Source: JBCCMA01 sp039026595 (GTDB taxonomy: Bacteria; Pseudomonadota; Gammaproteobacteria; Steroidobacterales; JBCCMA01). From it: a stretch of DNA of 16,141 nt. A model generated the notes under the pieces. The model made no database searches, was not told the DNA's origin, and worked only from the letters and a program-made list of their open reading frames with translations. This document shows, piece by piece, positions 8,095-16,139 of the stretch (its first letter is position 1; each line of letters opens with the position of its first letter). The stretch lies in NCBI GenBank assembly GCA_039026595.1, contig JBCCMA010000081.1:1-16141 (forward strand). Reading direction: 5' to 3'. Position numbers and translations under genes: made by a program.

Positions 8095-8208
8095 GTGCGG
8101 CCACCGTACACATATTTTTGGCCAAGCCCAATCTTTTGGACCATCGGCATTATGCGAAATGCTCTACACTCGTTGGATAAGAAAAACACAATCGCGCCGG
8201 GGGCTCGA
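8095..8208. promoter_or_regulatory. Divergent promoter region between methyltransferase and DUF4336 genes
   Basis: These 114 bases separate two divergent start codons, so both promoters should lie here or just inside the genes. On the + strand a TTGGAC (8136-8141) and a TACACT (8165-8170) resemble -35 and -10 elements, but their 23-base spacing is too long for a standard sigma-70 promoter. GGGGG just upstream of 8209 can serve as the ribosome binding site of the DUF4336 gene. No operator palindrome is clear. Confidence 0.35.
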
Positions 8209-8910
8209 ATGACAGCACTTAAGAAGATCGACGACGGGTTGTGGGTTGTGGACGCGCCCATGGTGTTTTGCGGTTTGCATATCGGCACGCGCATGACGGT
8301 CGTTCGATTACCCGACGGCGGGCTCTGGCTACATTCGCCAATCGACGCAGCGCCCGACCTGGTGGCGGAGATCACGGCGCTCGGACCGGTCCGGTTTATT
8401 GTGGCGCCCAATTTGTGGCATCACCTCTTTGTGGCGAGCTGGCAGGCGGTGGCGCCGGATGCGAAAACGTATGTGGCCAGTGGGTTGTTGAAAAAACGCC
8501 CCGCGCTGCACGCCGATGAGGTACTCGCAGATGTTGCGCCCGCCGAGTGGGCCGACACGCTGGATCAGGTGGTGATCAAAGGCATGCCCAAAATCGGCGA
8601 GGTGGTGTTTCACCATCGGCCGTCGCGAACGCTTCTGTTAACCGATCTGGCGTTCAATTTTCAGCACGAACGGCCGTGGTTCACTCGCACGATGACACGT
8701 TTGCTCGGTCAGGTTGGCACGCTGGCGCCGACGGTCTTCGAGCGCTTGCTGACGCGCGACCGCGACGCACTGGCCGCGTCGCTCGAGGCGGTATTGTCGT
8801 TGCCCTTTGAGCGTGTGGTCGTGACCCATGGGGATATTGTAGAGCGCGGCGGGCGTGAACAGTTGTCGGCCGGTTATCAGTGGGCGCTACGTTCGAGAGC
8901 GACAGCGTGA
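8209..8910 (+). CDS. DUF4336 family protein (metallo-beta-lactamase-like fold)
   Basis: The product has 233 residues, near the usual DUF4336 size. The start is the ATG at 8209, which has a GGGGG ribosome site 5 bases upstream and opens directly into the conserved strand (MTALKKIDDGLWVVDAP). Family-like features in order are TVVRLPDGGLWLHSPI (30-45), GPVRFIVAPNLWHHLF (59-74, H71-H72), a loss of the canonical HxHxDH metal motif, LLLTDLAFNF (about D146) and VVVTHGDIVERGG (H207) near the end. The family is related to metallo-beta-lactamase hydrolases, but no reaction is established for it; whether metal is bound here is open. The frame is open far upstream, but that part is antisense to the methyltransferase and is not coding. 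An in-frame ATG at 8152 would add 19 residues with no conserved character. The last 24 bases overlap the end of the convergent PEP-CTERM gene. Confidence 0.85.
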   Translation: MTALKKIDDGLWVVDAPMVFCGLHIGTRMTVVRLPDGGLWLHSPIDAAPDLVAEITALGPVRFIVAPNLWHHLFVASWQAVAPDAKTYVASGLLKKRPALHADEVLADVAPAEWADTLDQVVIKGMPKIGEVVFHHRPSRTLLLTDLAFNFQHERPWFTRTMTRLLGQVGTLAPTVFERLLTRDRDALAASLEAVLSLPFERVVVTHGDIVERGGREQLSAGYQWALRSRATA

Positions 8911-9495
8911 CGCCAACCAGCCCAGCAGCGCGAACAGCACGAGGATGTAGGTTGCCGGCTCGGGTACGGCTTGCATGGCCATGCGAGCGGTCAGCACGAT
9001 GTTATCGCTGAATGCGTACTGGTCTGAGCGACTCAGGCCAACGTAGCGCGAGAAGTCGAGACTGGCCTTATTAGCCGCGGTCGTGCCAAAAGACATCACG
9101 TCGCCCGTAAGTGACGATCCACCGAGGGCGTGTTCCACAAGTCGATTCCAGGACCCTGAACCGGTAACGCGCCACTGCGCAAACGTGGAGTCGTTGGCGG
9201 TGGTCCGACTCGACCCAGCCCAGTCATACGACAGCATGACGCCGGTGAGTTCGAGCGTGCCGTACTCATCGCGCACCGTGCGCTGACCGAAACGCGAGGT
9301 TCTGTCTTCGCTGTTTTTGCCAAGCGCGAGCAAGCGACCGTTGATGCGCGGGTCGTATCCGTTGCGCTCGATTTCAAGCCAGCCGTTGCCGACTGCACCG
9401 GTGCGCCCCTCGTTCGTTTGCGTCAGCGAGCCCGCGTTTGCGAGCGGCGCGCACAGAACGCTGGCAGCGACCAGACTCTGCATTATTTTTTTCAT
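8887..9495 (-). CDS. PEP-CTERM sorting-domain protein
   Basis: The 202-residue secreted protein has a signal peptide at 1-21 (MKKIMQSL, a hydrophobic core, then ANA-G cleavage). At the C-terminus it has a classical PEP-CTERM signal: VPEPA (P178-E-P180), a hydrophobic helix (YILVLFALLGWLA) and the basic tail SRCRSR. Exosortase (XrtA/EpsH) cleaves such signals during export of surface proteins linked to exopolysaccharide. The middle is Ser/Thr/Gly-rich with alternating strand-like sequence, probably a small beta domain; I do not recognise it. I chose the ATG at 9495 because it opens directly on the signal peptide. An in-frame ATG at 9543 would add 16 basic residues, and its AAGGG lies too close to it. 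A near-consensus sigma-54 promoter lies upstream (9616-9630), implying RpoN-dependent expression with a long leader. The gene is downstream of prsT on the same strand, about 285 bases away. No exosortase gene is in the window. Confidence 0.88.
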   Translation of the reverse strand: MKKIMQSLVAASVLCAPLANAGSLTQTNEGRTGAVGNGWLEIERNGYDPRINGRLLALGKNSEDRTSRFGQRTVRDEYGTLELTGVMLSYDWAGSSRTTANDSTFAQWRVTGSGSWNRLVEHALGGSSLTGDVMSFGTTAANKASLDFSRYVGLSRSDQYAFSDNIVLTARMAMQAVPEPATYILVLFALLGWLASRCRSRT

Positions 9496-9600
9496 ACTGT
9501 GCGTCGGCGCTTTGGGGGGCCGAACTTTCTTCGTTTGGGGCATTGCCCTTGGTTTTGTGACGCCGGCCTAAAGCCCGTGCGTCGGCGCGTCTAGCGGCGC

Positions 9601-9620
9601 CTTGCCGTACAAGCGGCAAG
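9601..9620 (-). repeat. Perfect inverted repeat at the start of the PEP-CTERM transcript
   Basis: CTTGCCG (9601-9607) and CGGCAAG (9614-9620) are perfect inverted copies around a 6-base spacer. One arm includes the -12 element of the sigma-54 promoter and the other covers the predicted transcription start. It could be an operator that blocks the promoter, or a fortuitous hairpin; there is no T-run, so it is not a typical terminator. Confidence 0.6.
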
Positions 9621-9630
9621 CTGCATGCCA
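9616..9630 (-). promoter_or_regulatory. Sigma-54 (RpoN) -24/-12 promoter for the PEP-CTERM gene
   Basis: Read on the - strand the bases are TGGCATGCAGCTTGC. This matches the sigma-54 consensus TGGCACGnnnnTTGCW at every position except C to T in the -24 block and the final W; the GG and GC pairs have the required spacing. Transcription would begin near 9605, giving a leader of about 110 bases to the ATG at 9495. PEP-CTERM genes in Zoogloea are reported to need RpoN and the PrsK/PrsR pair, which supports the assignment. No activator site is obvious in 9631-9780. Confidence 0.72.
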
Positions 9631-9780
9631 ACCCATGAATATCCTTTCGGAATAGGCAACTGGGAAGGCTATGACACTATTGTTTACTACGCGTTTTAGC
9701 GGCTTGTAAAGACTGTCGACGTGGCGCAGAGCTTATGTCGAACAGAGGTGACCGGTTTTCATTAAAGCTAGTTGATCAGA

Positions 9781-12585
9781 TTACGCAAGGCTTGGGGCGT
9801 CGGGCCTGCTGACGAAGGATTCGTCAGACAGCAGTGCTTCATCGAGCAGATCCCGCGCTTGCAGCGGGCGTTGATTGTTGAAGAGCGCGGAGGCGAAATG
9901 GTAAGCGATCTCCGGATTCTTTTGCGCCGTGGTCGTTGCCATTGCCGCACGAAACACACCGATGGCGATTTCCTGTTCATTGTTCTGATGCAGCATCCAG
10001 CCATAGGTGTCAGCGATTTCGATGTTGCCCGGTTCGGCGCGGTACGCCTTGCGCGCGGCATCCAGCGCAAGCGCCCGATCGCCCGGACGGTCACGTCGCA
10101 AATACAGCCATGCAATGTTGTTGGCAGCAAGCTTGTGGCGCGGCCGTATTTTCAGTGCGCGCTCGTAGAATCCGATGGCATCGAGGAAGTCATCCTGTTC
10201 TTCGCGGAACTGGGCGAGCGTAATCAGCGCGTCTAGGTGGTCCGGCTCGCGTGCCAACCACTCAAGCAGCGATCGGTCCGGATTGGTGCGACCTTCTGCC
10301 TTGCGCAACCGGAAGAGCTCCAGCGAGATGGGCCAGTTCGGTTGTTCGGCCAGCGCGCGCTGATAGAGCGTTAGCGCCTCAGCGGTGTTTTTCTGGGCCG
10401 CGCGAATGTCTGCAACGGCCACCGTCGCCGCCCAGGAATCGCCATACGCTGTCCGAATGCGGTTGACGTATTGATTCGCCAACCCGTTCTTGAGTCGTCT
10501 TGCATCCATCACGGCGAGCGCGCGCAGGGCACCCATATGATTTTCATCCCGCGCGAGTGCGTCTTTGAAATGCGTACGTGCCTGACGGGCCCGTTGTATG
10601 GCGAGGTCGGCCTGACCCAGCAGATAGCGATACTCGGCGTCGGCGGGATCATGGAGGACAGCGCGGCGGAACTGCCCGGACGCTTCGTCGAAGCGCGACT
10701 GACGCATTCGAATCAGCCCAAGCAGGGCGTGCGCGCGCGCCGAGTCGTCGTAGCGTTCCACCGCGACGCGCGCCAGTTGCTCGGCGAGTTCCAACTCATC
10801 CGTACGCATTGCGTGGGCGCCCATGATGAGATTGGGCAGGAGTGCGGTCGGGTGCTTGTCGAGTGCCTGCCGGATGTAGGGAATGGCTGCGGCCTCGTCG
10901 CCGGACGCCGCTTCGATGCGCGCCAGAACCATCAGCGGTAGAAGATCGTCGGGTTCGGCAGCGTTGGCGGCGCGGAACAGCTCGCGCGAGCGGGAGAAGT
11001 CCCCGGTCTGTTCGTCCACTTCGAGCAAGCTCAGCATCGCCGACCGGTTGCCGGGAACCTGCTGCAAGACCTGATTGAAAAGCGATTTCGCGCGCCCGAG
11101 TTCGCCGATCGTCAGGTAGAAATTGCCGGCCAGACTCATGAGGAACGGTTCGTAGGGCGTATCCCGGAGCAGCGCGTCGATCTGCGCTTTGGCTGTCGCC
11201 ACATCGGATCGGTCGATTTGCGCGACGCGGATCAGGAGCGCGCGTCGTTGGGCTGGAATCACATCGGTCGGAAGTGCCTGCAAAACGGCGACCGCGGCGT
11301 CGGTTTGGCCGTCCGCGAGATACTGCTGGGCCAGCGCGAGGTTGGCGCGCAGGTTGGTGGGATCTTCGGCCAGAGCTTGCCGAAGATAGCGCAGACCCTC
11401 TTTGCGCGCGCCGATGCGGAGTGACTCGCGACCGAGGAGCGTGATCATTGGCGCATCGACGCTGTTGTTGCGCACGCCGTCCTCAAGCGTTGAGATGGCG
11501 GCGCGGGACCGACCCATTCGCATTCGCGTTTCGGCGAGCAAACGGCGGATTCGTTTGTTTTTCGGGTCGCCGATCACCGCCTCGGACAGGACCATCTCGG
11601 CCTGTTCAATGTCATCAAGCTCAAGCAACGTGACGCCGAGAAGCGTCAATGCCGGCGCGAACGAGGGAAAGTCATCGAGGACCTGTTCAAACTCCTCCAT
11701 CGCCTGCGGCAAATCGCCGGTTTCGAGCGCCACCCGGCCGCGCAGATACGCCGTCATGGGATGCGCCTCGCCGATCACTTCCAGCGTGCGCGTCGCCTCG
11801 CGGGCGCTCTCAAGATCGCCGACACCAATGTAGGCCTCGGCCAGCTGCGCTTCGATGAAAAACCAGTCTTTGCGCCGTGCCTTCATCTCGTTGTTGCGCG
11901 AATTGATCAGCACATCGATCGCGGCCTGGTAGCGCTCCTGGTCGAGATAGACGCGGCCCAGTGTCAGAAAGGTCTCGGCCGAGTCCGGGACCAGTTCGAG
12001 CGCCAGACGCAGTTTTTTCTCGGCCGTGTCCACATCGCCGCGGTTCTCGGCCATCGTGGCCTGCCCAATCAGAGCGATGCGCTTGGCCTCGAGAGGGCTG
12101 CGTCGATCCAGTAGTTCGTCAAAGATCTCGGACGCGCGCCGCGTATTTGACAGTGCCAGCAGCGAGCGTGCTCGCAGAGCGTTGATGATGTCGCCCTTGT
12201 CCGGCGTGGACATCAGGTCAGGCCGGGCTTCGGCCAGCACCTGGAAGTGGTTGCCACGGCTCTGCCACGCGTAAATGAGCGACTCGAGGAATTCGTCGGC
12301 GGGCGCGCCCATCAGACGTGACCGCTCCAGTTCTTTTTCTGCAGCATCCATATCGCCGATCGCAATCAGAGCGTGTCCGAGCGTCAGCCGGGCATCGAGT
12401 TCGTCGGGACGGTCGAGAAGCAGGTCGCGCAGATCAATGATGGCTTCGCGGTAGCGAGCCATCTCGATGTTCTTTTGAGCCTCGCTTACGCGCTCCGCCG
12501 CCGAACGCGTATCGATACCGCAACCGGACAGGAGACCGCCGGCCATCACGCCGACAACAAGCATGCATGCAGAAAATCTGTTCAC
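9781..12585 (-). CDS. prsT: PEP-CTERM/XrtA-system TPR-repeat lipoprotein, PrsT-like
   Basis: The 934-residue lipoprotein has a signal with lipobox LSGC (lipidated C22) followed by Gly, so Lol sorting to the outer membrane, facing the periplasm, is expected. The rest is a continuous array of roughly two dozen tetratricopeptide repeats, with recurrent A-x-x-x-L-G, ALAxxPxxxxA and LGxxxLxxG helices; length, lipobox and repeat layout match the PrsT family. PrsT is encoded in exosortase/EPS loci and is thought to be a scaffold in export or assembly of PEP-CTERM proteins and exopolysaccharide; its exact task is unknown. The start is a GTG at 12585, since the nearby ATG at 12590 hits TGA after two codons. 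The Shine-Dalgarno is weak. It is divergent from the ATPase gene. The usual neighbours (xrtA, prsK, prsR, wzz-like genes) are absent here, so this is a detached copy or the edge of such a locus. Confidence 0.85.
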   Translation of the reverse strand: MNRFSACMLVVGVMAGGLLSGCGIDTRSAAERVSEAQKNIEMARYREAIIDLRDLLLDRPDELDARLTLGHALIAIGDMDAAEKELERSRLMGAPADEFLESLIYAWQSRGNHFQVLAEARPDLMSTPDKGDIINALRARSLLALSNTRRASEIFDELLDRRSPLEAKRIALIGQATMAENRGDVDTAEKKLRLALELVPDSAETFLTLGRVYLDQERYQAAIDVLINSRNNEMKARRKDWFFIEAQLAEAYIGVGDLESAREATRTLEVIGEAHPMTAYLRGRVALETGDLPQAMEEFEQVLDDFPSFAPALTLLGVTLLELDDIEQAEMVLSEAVIGDPKNKRIRRLLAETRMRMGRSRAAISTLEDGVRNNSVDAPMITLLGRESLRIGARKEGLRYLRQALAEDPTNLRANLALAQQYLADGQTDAAVAVLQALPTDVIPAQRRALLIRVAQIDRSDVATAKAQIDALLRDTPYEPFLMSLAGNFYLTIGELGRAKSLFNQVLQQVPGNRSAMLSLLEVDEQTGDFSRSRELFRAANAAEPDDLLPLMVLARIEAASGDEAAAIPYIRQALDKHPTALLPNLIMGAHAMRTDELELAEQLARVAVERYDDSARAHALLGLIRMRQSRFDEASGQFRRAVLHDPADAEYRYLLGQADLAIQRARQARTHFKDALARDENHMGALRALAVMDARRLKNGLANQYVNRIRTAYGDSWAATVAVADIRAAQKNTAEALTLYQRALAEQPNWPISLELFRLRKAEGRTNPDRSLLEWLAREPDHLDALITLAQFREEQDDFLDAIGFYERALKIRPRHKLAANNIAWLYLRRDRPGDRALALDAARKAYRAEPGNIEIADTYGWMLHQNNEQEIAIGVFRAAMATTTAQKNPEIAYHFASALFNNQRPLQARDLLDEALLSDESFVSRPDAPSLA

Positions 12586-12720
12586 AACATAAATCGGCGG
12601 TTATCCGGCATAACGCGGGCCTTTCAGGTGGAGTTTAGAAGGCCTCGAAGACGCAGACTGTGATGGTAGTCGGTATCGGGCCGGTATACTGCCCGGGTTT
12701 GACTAAAGACCGGCGAAACG
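12586..12720. promoter_or_regulatory. Divergent promoter region between prsT and the ATPase gene
   Basis: These 135 bases hold the leaders of two divergent genes. On the + strand TATACT (12685-12690) is a good -10 hexamer, placing the ATPase transcript start near 12697 with a short leader; no convincing -35 is found at 16-18 bases, so an activator or a weak promoter is likely. On the - strand I find neither a convincing sigma-70 pair nor a -24/-12 sigma-54 site for prsT. Both genes have weak ribosome sites. Confidence 0.4.
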
Positions 12721-15120
12721 ATGACTGAATTTGAAAAGCTCGGGCAATTTTATCTTGGCGCGCGCGTGGACAATGACTCGCAGCAGGTTACCGATGACGC
12801 CGTGCTGTATGACGCACGTGACTTAACAACGCATGCGGTCATTATCGGCATGACGGGGAGCGGTAAAACCGGTCTTGGCATCGGTCTGCTCGAAGAGGCC
12901 GCCATGGATAACGTGCCAGTGATCGCCATCGACCCGAAGGGCGATCTCGGTAACATGATGCTGACGTTTCCCAAGCTGGATGCGCCGTCGTTTCGACCCT
13001 GGGTCGACGCGCAGGCCGCCACCACCGCAGGCCAGTCGGTGGACGACTACGCAAAGGCGCAGGCCGCGCTTTGGCGGAAGGGGCTGAAACAGTGGGGGCA
13101 GGATGGGAAGCGCATCGAGGCGCTGCGCAAAAAGGCCGACTTCTCGATTTACACACCTGGCAGTTCCGCCGGCGCGCCTGTCAGCGTGCTGCAGCGTTTC
13201 TCGGCCCCCGACCAAAAAGTGCTTGACGATGCCGATCTGTACCGCGACAACGTGTCGGCCACCGCCACCGGGCTTTTGAATCTGATCGGTATCGACGCTG
13301 ACCCGATCACGAGCCGCGAGCATATTCTCATTGCGACGATTCTTGATCACGCGTGGCAAGCTGGTCGATCCCTTGAGCTCGGCGGTTTGATCGCGGCGAT
13401 CCAGACACCACCGGTTGCGCGGATCGGTGTTCTGGACGTGGACAGCTTTTTCCCGGCCAAGGAGCGCTTTGCTCTGGCGATGCGGCTGAACAATCTCCTG
13501 GGCGCGCCGGGGTTTGACGCGTGGCTGGCGGGTGAACCGCTGGATACGGCCAACTTGCTTTACACCGATGCGGGCAGGCCGCGTGTTTCGATCATGTCGA
13601 TCGCGCATCTGGACGATGCGCAGCGGATGTTCTTCGTCACCATGCTGCTTGCGGACATCATTCGCTGGATGCGGGCGCAACCAGGAACCGGGTCACTGCG
13701 GGCGGTGATCTATATGGACGAAATCTTCGGCTACATGCCGCCCACGGCCAACCCGCCTTCAAAGAAATTGCTGTTGACGCTGTTGAAGCAGGCGAGGGCG
13801 TATGGGGTGGGTCTGGTTCTGTCGACGCAAAATCCGGTCGACCTGGATTACAAGGGTTTGTCGAATACAGGTACCTGGTTTATCGGGCGCCTTCAGACCG
13901 AGCGTGACAAGCGACGTGTTATGGATGGCCTTGAGGGGGCAGCGGACGGCGCGGCATTTGACAAGGCGCGGATGGAGCGCGTGCTTGCCGGCCTCGGAAA
14001 GCGTCGGTTCCTGCTTCACAACGTGCACGAAAAAGAAGACGTGGTCTTCAACACGCGGTGGGTGATGTCCTACTTGCCCGGTCCGTTAACGCGGGCGCAG
14101 ATTCGCACACTCATGGCCGATCGAGTTGCGGGTACGACATCAAGCGACAGCAAGCCTCAAACCCTTGCAAAGCCGCTCGGCGCGCCGGTGGTTGAACCTG
14201 GTGTTGCACAGTACTACGCGCCGGTGGTCAGTCCCGGGGATGGCGAACTGGTTTATGTTCCGCGCGGCTTCGGCGCCGCGCGATTGTCGTATTCGAACGC
14301 CCGGTACAACGTAGCGGCCATGCAGGACAAGCAAATGCAGGTGGTGTTTGGCGAGCCGCCCAACGTGCTGGACTGGGCTGAAGCCGGAAACGTCGATCTG
14401 TCTTTGGATGATCTGGGAACCGTTCCGGACGATCGGGCGGGTTTTGCCGAACTCCCCGGCAAAGCGACGCAGGCCAGGGTGTTCAAAGTCTGGGAGAAGC
14501 AATTCAAAACCTATCTGCGTGCGCAGCACCCGCTTGAGATTTTTCGCTCGCGTGAGTTCAAGCTGATGGCGGAGGTCGGCGAGTCAGAGCGCGACTTCCG
14601 CGCGCGTCTTCAGATAAAGGCGAGCGAGGCGCGAGATGTAAAGGTGAACGCACTGCGTGCCAAGTACGCGAAGAAGGTCGCGACGCTCGAGGAGCGCCTG
14701 CGGCGCGCCAATCAGACGCTGGAAAAAGAAGAGCAGCAGGCGAGCCAGAAGAAAATGGACTCGTTGATGGGCGCCGGCAGCGCCATCCTCGGTGTGTTGC
14801 TTGGCCGTAAGAAATTCAGTAGCACGTCGGCCAATCGTGTCCGCCGCGCGGTGTCTGGGTTCAGCAGTTCGCGCAAGGAGCAAGGCGATGTGGCGCGCGC
14901 AAAGGAAACCGTGGCCGCTGTGGCGGCGTCGATCGAGGCGGCGGCGAGCGAACTTCAATCAGAAATCGATGCGTTGGAGGGCAAGTTCGACGTGTCTGAT
15001 GACGAACTTCAGGTGATTCGGATCAAGGCAAGCGCCAGTGAGTCGGTTGTGCATACGGTGGGCATCGTGTGGCTGCCGCACTACCGCTCGTCGGATGGGT
15101 CGTTATCCGCAGCCTTTTGA
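12721..15120 (+). CDS. HerA/FtsK-superfamily P-loop ATPase (DUF87-like) with C-terminal coiled coils
   Basis: The product has 799 residues. The N-terminal ATPase carries Walker A GMTGSGKT (43-50), the strand VIAIDPKGD that follows it in HerA/VirB4-type proteins, Walker B AVIYMDE (D333-E334) and the sensor STQNP (368-372, Q370). A KGLSNTGTWFIGRLQTERDKRR segment with a likely arginine finger comes next. This layout is that of the HerA-FtsK superfamily, whose members form hexameric DNA-translocating or related motors. A long second part (about 480-799) has a strand-rich region, two coiled-coil stretches (about 630-684 and 719-757) and between them a Gly/Ser-rich LMGAGSAILGVLLG segment. The end (IKASASESVVHTVGIVWLPHY) is a conserved-looking strand pair. 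No NurA nuclease partner is nearby, so a DNA-repair HerA role is not supported; the function is unknown. The last 40 bases overlap the tail of convergent pspF. Confidence 0.8.
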   Translation: MTEFEKLGQFYLGARVDNDSQQVTDDAVLYDARDLTTHAVIIGMTGSGKTGLGIGLLEEAAMDNVPVIAIDPKGDLGNMMLTFPKLDAPSFRPWVDAQAATTAGQSVDDYAKAQAALWRKGLKQWGQDGKRIEALRKKADFSIYTPGSSAGAPVSVLQRFSAPDQKVLDDADLYRDNVSATATGLLNLIGIDADPITSREHILIATILDHAWQAGRSLELGGLIAAIQTPPVARIGVLDVDSFFPAKERFALAMRLNNLLGAPGFDAWLAGEPLDTANLLYTDAGRPRVSIMSIAHLDDAQRMFFVTMLLADIIRWMRAQPGTGSLRAVIYMDEIFGYMPPTANPPSKKLLLTLLKQARAYGVGLVLSTQNPVDLDYKGLSNTGTWFIGRLQTERDKRRVMDGLEGAADGAAFDKARMERVLAGLGKRRFLLHNVHEKEDVVFNTRWVMSYLPGPLTRAQIRTLMADRVAGTTSSDSKPQTLAKPLGAPVVEPGVAQYYAPVVSPGDGELVYVPRGFGAARLSYSNARYNVAAMQDKQMQVVFGEPPNVLDWAEAGNVDLSLDDLGTVPDDRAGFAELPGKATQARVFKVWEKQFKTYLRAQHPLEIFRSREFKLMAEVGESERDFRARLQIKASEARDVKVNALRAKYAKKVATLEERLRRANQTLEKEEQQASQKKMDSLMGAGSAILGVLLGRKKFSSTSANRVRRAVSGFSSSRKEQGDVARAKETVAAVAASIEAAASELQSEIDALEGKFDVSDDELQVIRIKASASESVVHTVGIVWLPHYRSSDGSLSAAF

Positions 15121-16139
15121 CGCGATCTTCGCTGTCGGCCGAATTCGGTAGCCAGGTCATGCTTTCGCGCCAAATTCCGGAACTGGTGGTAGTTCAATCC
15201 CAGCAGTGCCGCAGCGTTCTTCTGGTGATGCTGGCTGCGATTCATCGCATCGCGTAGCCGCGCTTTCTCCAATTCGGCCACTTCTTCGCGCAGGTCGACC
15301 GGCCACTCAGTGTGTTCACGCGGTTTGCCGGGTGTCTCTTTTGCGGGTGAGCGATCGATGCTCGCCTGCTCTTCGATGGGGTGAGCGGTGTCGAACGGAT
15401 TGATCACCAGGTCGATCAATTCGTCTTCGGGATCCTCCATGCGGTAGACCGACCGCTCGATGGCGTTCTTCAGCTCACGGACGTTGCCCGGCCACGCGTA
15501 GCGGCGCAGTTGAGCGAGGGCCTCGTCCGAGAAGCCGGCGAAGAAAGGTCGTGAGAGTTCGGCGGTCACGTTAACCGCGAAGTGCTGTGCGAGCAGCGCG
15601 ATATCGGTTCGCCGCGCGCGCAAGGGCGGCACGTTTATAACGTCGAACGCGAGCCGGTCGAGCAGGTCCGCCCTGAACGATCCGCTTGCCGCCCGTGCCG
15701 GCAGATCAGCATTGGTCGATCCCACGAGGCGCACATCCACATGAATCGTCTCGCTGCCGCCGACGCGTTCAAATTCGCCGTACTCGACCACCCGCAGCAG
15801 TTTCTCCTGCATACGCGGTGGTAGCGTACCGAGTTCGTCGAGGATCAATGTGCCCTGATCCGCGCGCTCGAAACGTCCGATGTGCTGGCGTGTCGCACCG
15901 GTGAACGCCCCGGCTTCGTGACCGAACAGTTCGGACTCGAGAAGCGACTCCGTAAGGGTGGAGCAATTGAGCTTGACGAGCGGCTGGTCCCACCGGGGCG
16001 AGAGAAAATGCAGGCGCGCGGCGAACAGTTCCTTACCGGTCCCGCGCTCGCCGATCACCAACACAGGCTTGGCGATGCCCGCAACGCGAGAGACTCGCTC
16101 AAGTGCCGCCAGAAACTCCGGTGCCTCTCCGATGATCGG
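15081..16139 (-). CDS. pspF: PspF-type sigma-54 enhancer-binding activator (N-terminus cut by window edge)
   Basis: 352 residues are visible; by comparison with E. coli PspF (325 residues) only about six N-terminal ones are missing. It has no receiver domain: the AAA+ core starts at once, with Walker A GERGTGKE (30-37 from the first visible residue), GAFTGA (77-82, the loop that contacts sigma-54), the Walker B region TLILDELGT and the sensor VGSTNADLPA. Long runs such as ELFGHEAGAFTGA, LLRVVEYGEFERVGGS and FRADLLDRLAFDV agree almost exactly with PspF. The C-terminal helix-turn-helix is NAAALLGLNYHQFRNLARKHDL. PspF activates the psp (phage shock protein) operon for inner-membrane stress and is held off by PspA. 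In E. coli it is divergent from pspA, so pspABC would be expected just right of the window. The tail adds a basic 23-residue extension beyond the E. coli end, encoded partly within the overlap with the ATPase gene. A PrsR call is excluded by the missing receiver and the close PspF match. Confidence 0.92.
   Translation of the reverse strand, partial: PIIGEAPEFLAALERVSRVAGIAKPVLVIGERGTGKELFAARLHFLSPRWDQPLVKLNCSTLTESLLESELFGHEAGAFTGATRQHIGRFERADQGTLILDELGTLPPRMQEKLLRVVEYGEFERVGGSETIHVDVRLVGSTNADLPARAASGSFRADLLDRLAFDVINVPPLRARRTDIALLAQHFAVNVTAELSRPFFAGFSDEALAQLRRYAWPGNVRELKNAIERSVYRMEDPEDELIDLVINPFDTAHPIEEQASIDRSPAKETPGKPREHTEWPVDLREEVAELEKARLRDAMNRSQHHQKNAAALLGLNYHQFRNLARKHDLATEFGRQRRSRQKAADNDPSDER

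Larger units (their letters stand above)
9496..9780. other. Intergenic region upstream of the PEP-CTERM gene
   Basis: These 285 bases between prsT and the PEP-CTERM start hold the sigma-54 promoter (9616-9630) and the inverted repeat (9601-9620). The rest, 9631-9780, is less GC-rich and is where an activator's upstream binding site would be expected; TGTCGAC (9714-9720) and TGTCGAA (9737-9743) are a loose repeat there. No tRNA, small gene or clear terminator for prsT is seen. Confidence 0.5.

Noticed and set aside
7159..8208. 350-codon in-frame extension upstream of the DUF4336 start
   Set aside because: It is entirely antisense to the methyltransferase or its leader, has no recognisable domain, and the family begins at the ATG at 8209 with a good ribosome site.
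9496..9780. tRNA or small RNA gene in the largest gap
   Set aside because: No cloverleaf arms or T-loop sequence can be found; the only structured element is the short inverted repeat at the promoter.
12823..13680. 285-codon open frame antisense to the ATPase
   Set aside because: It lies opposite the Walker A region of a recognised gene; Arg/His-rich and without motifs.
15081..16139. Right-edge activator as PrsR, the PEP-CTERM response regulator
   Set aside because: The AAA+ core begins within a few residues of the N-terminus with no receiver domain, and motif runs match PspF throughout.
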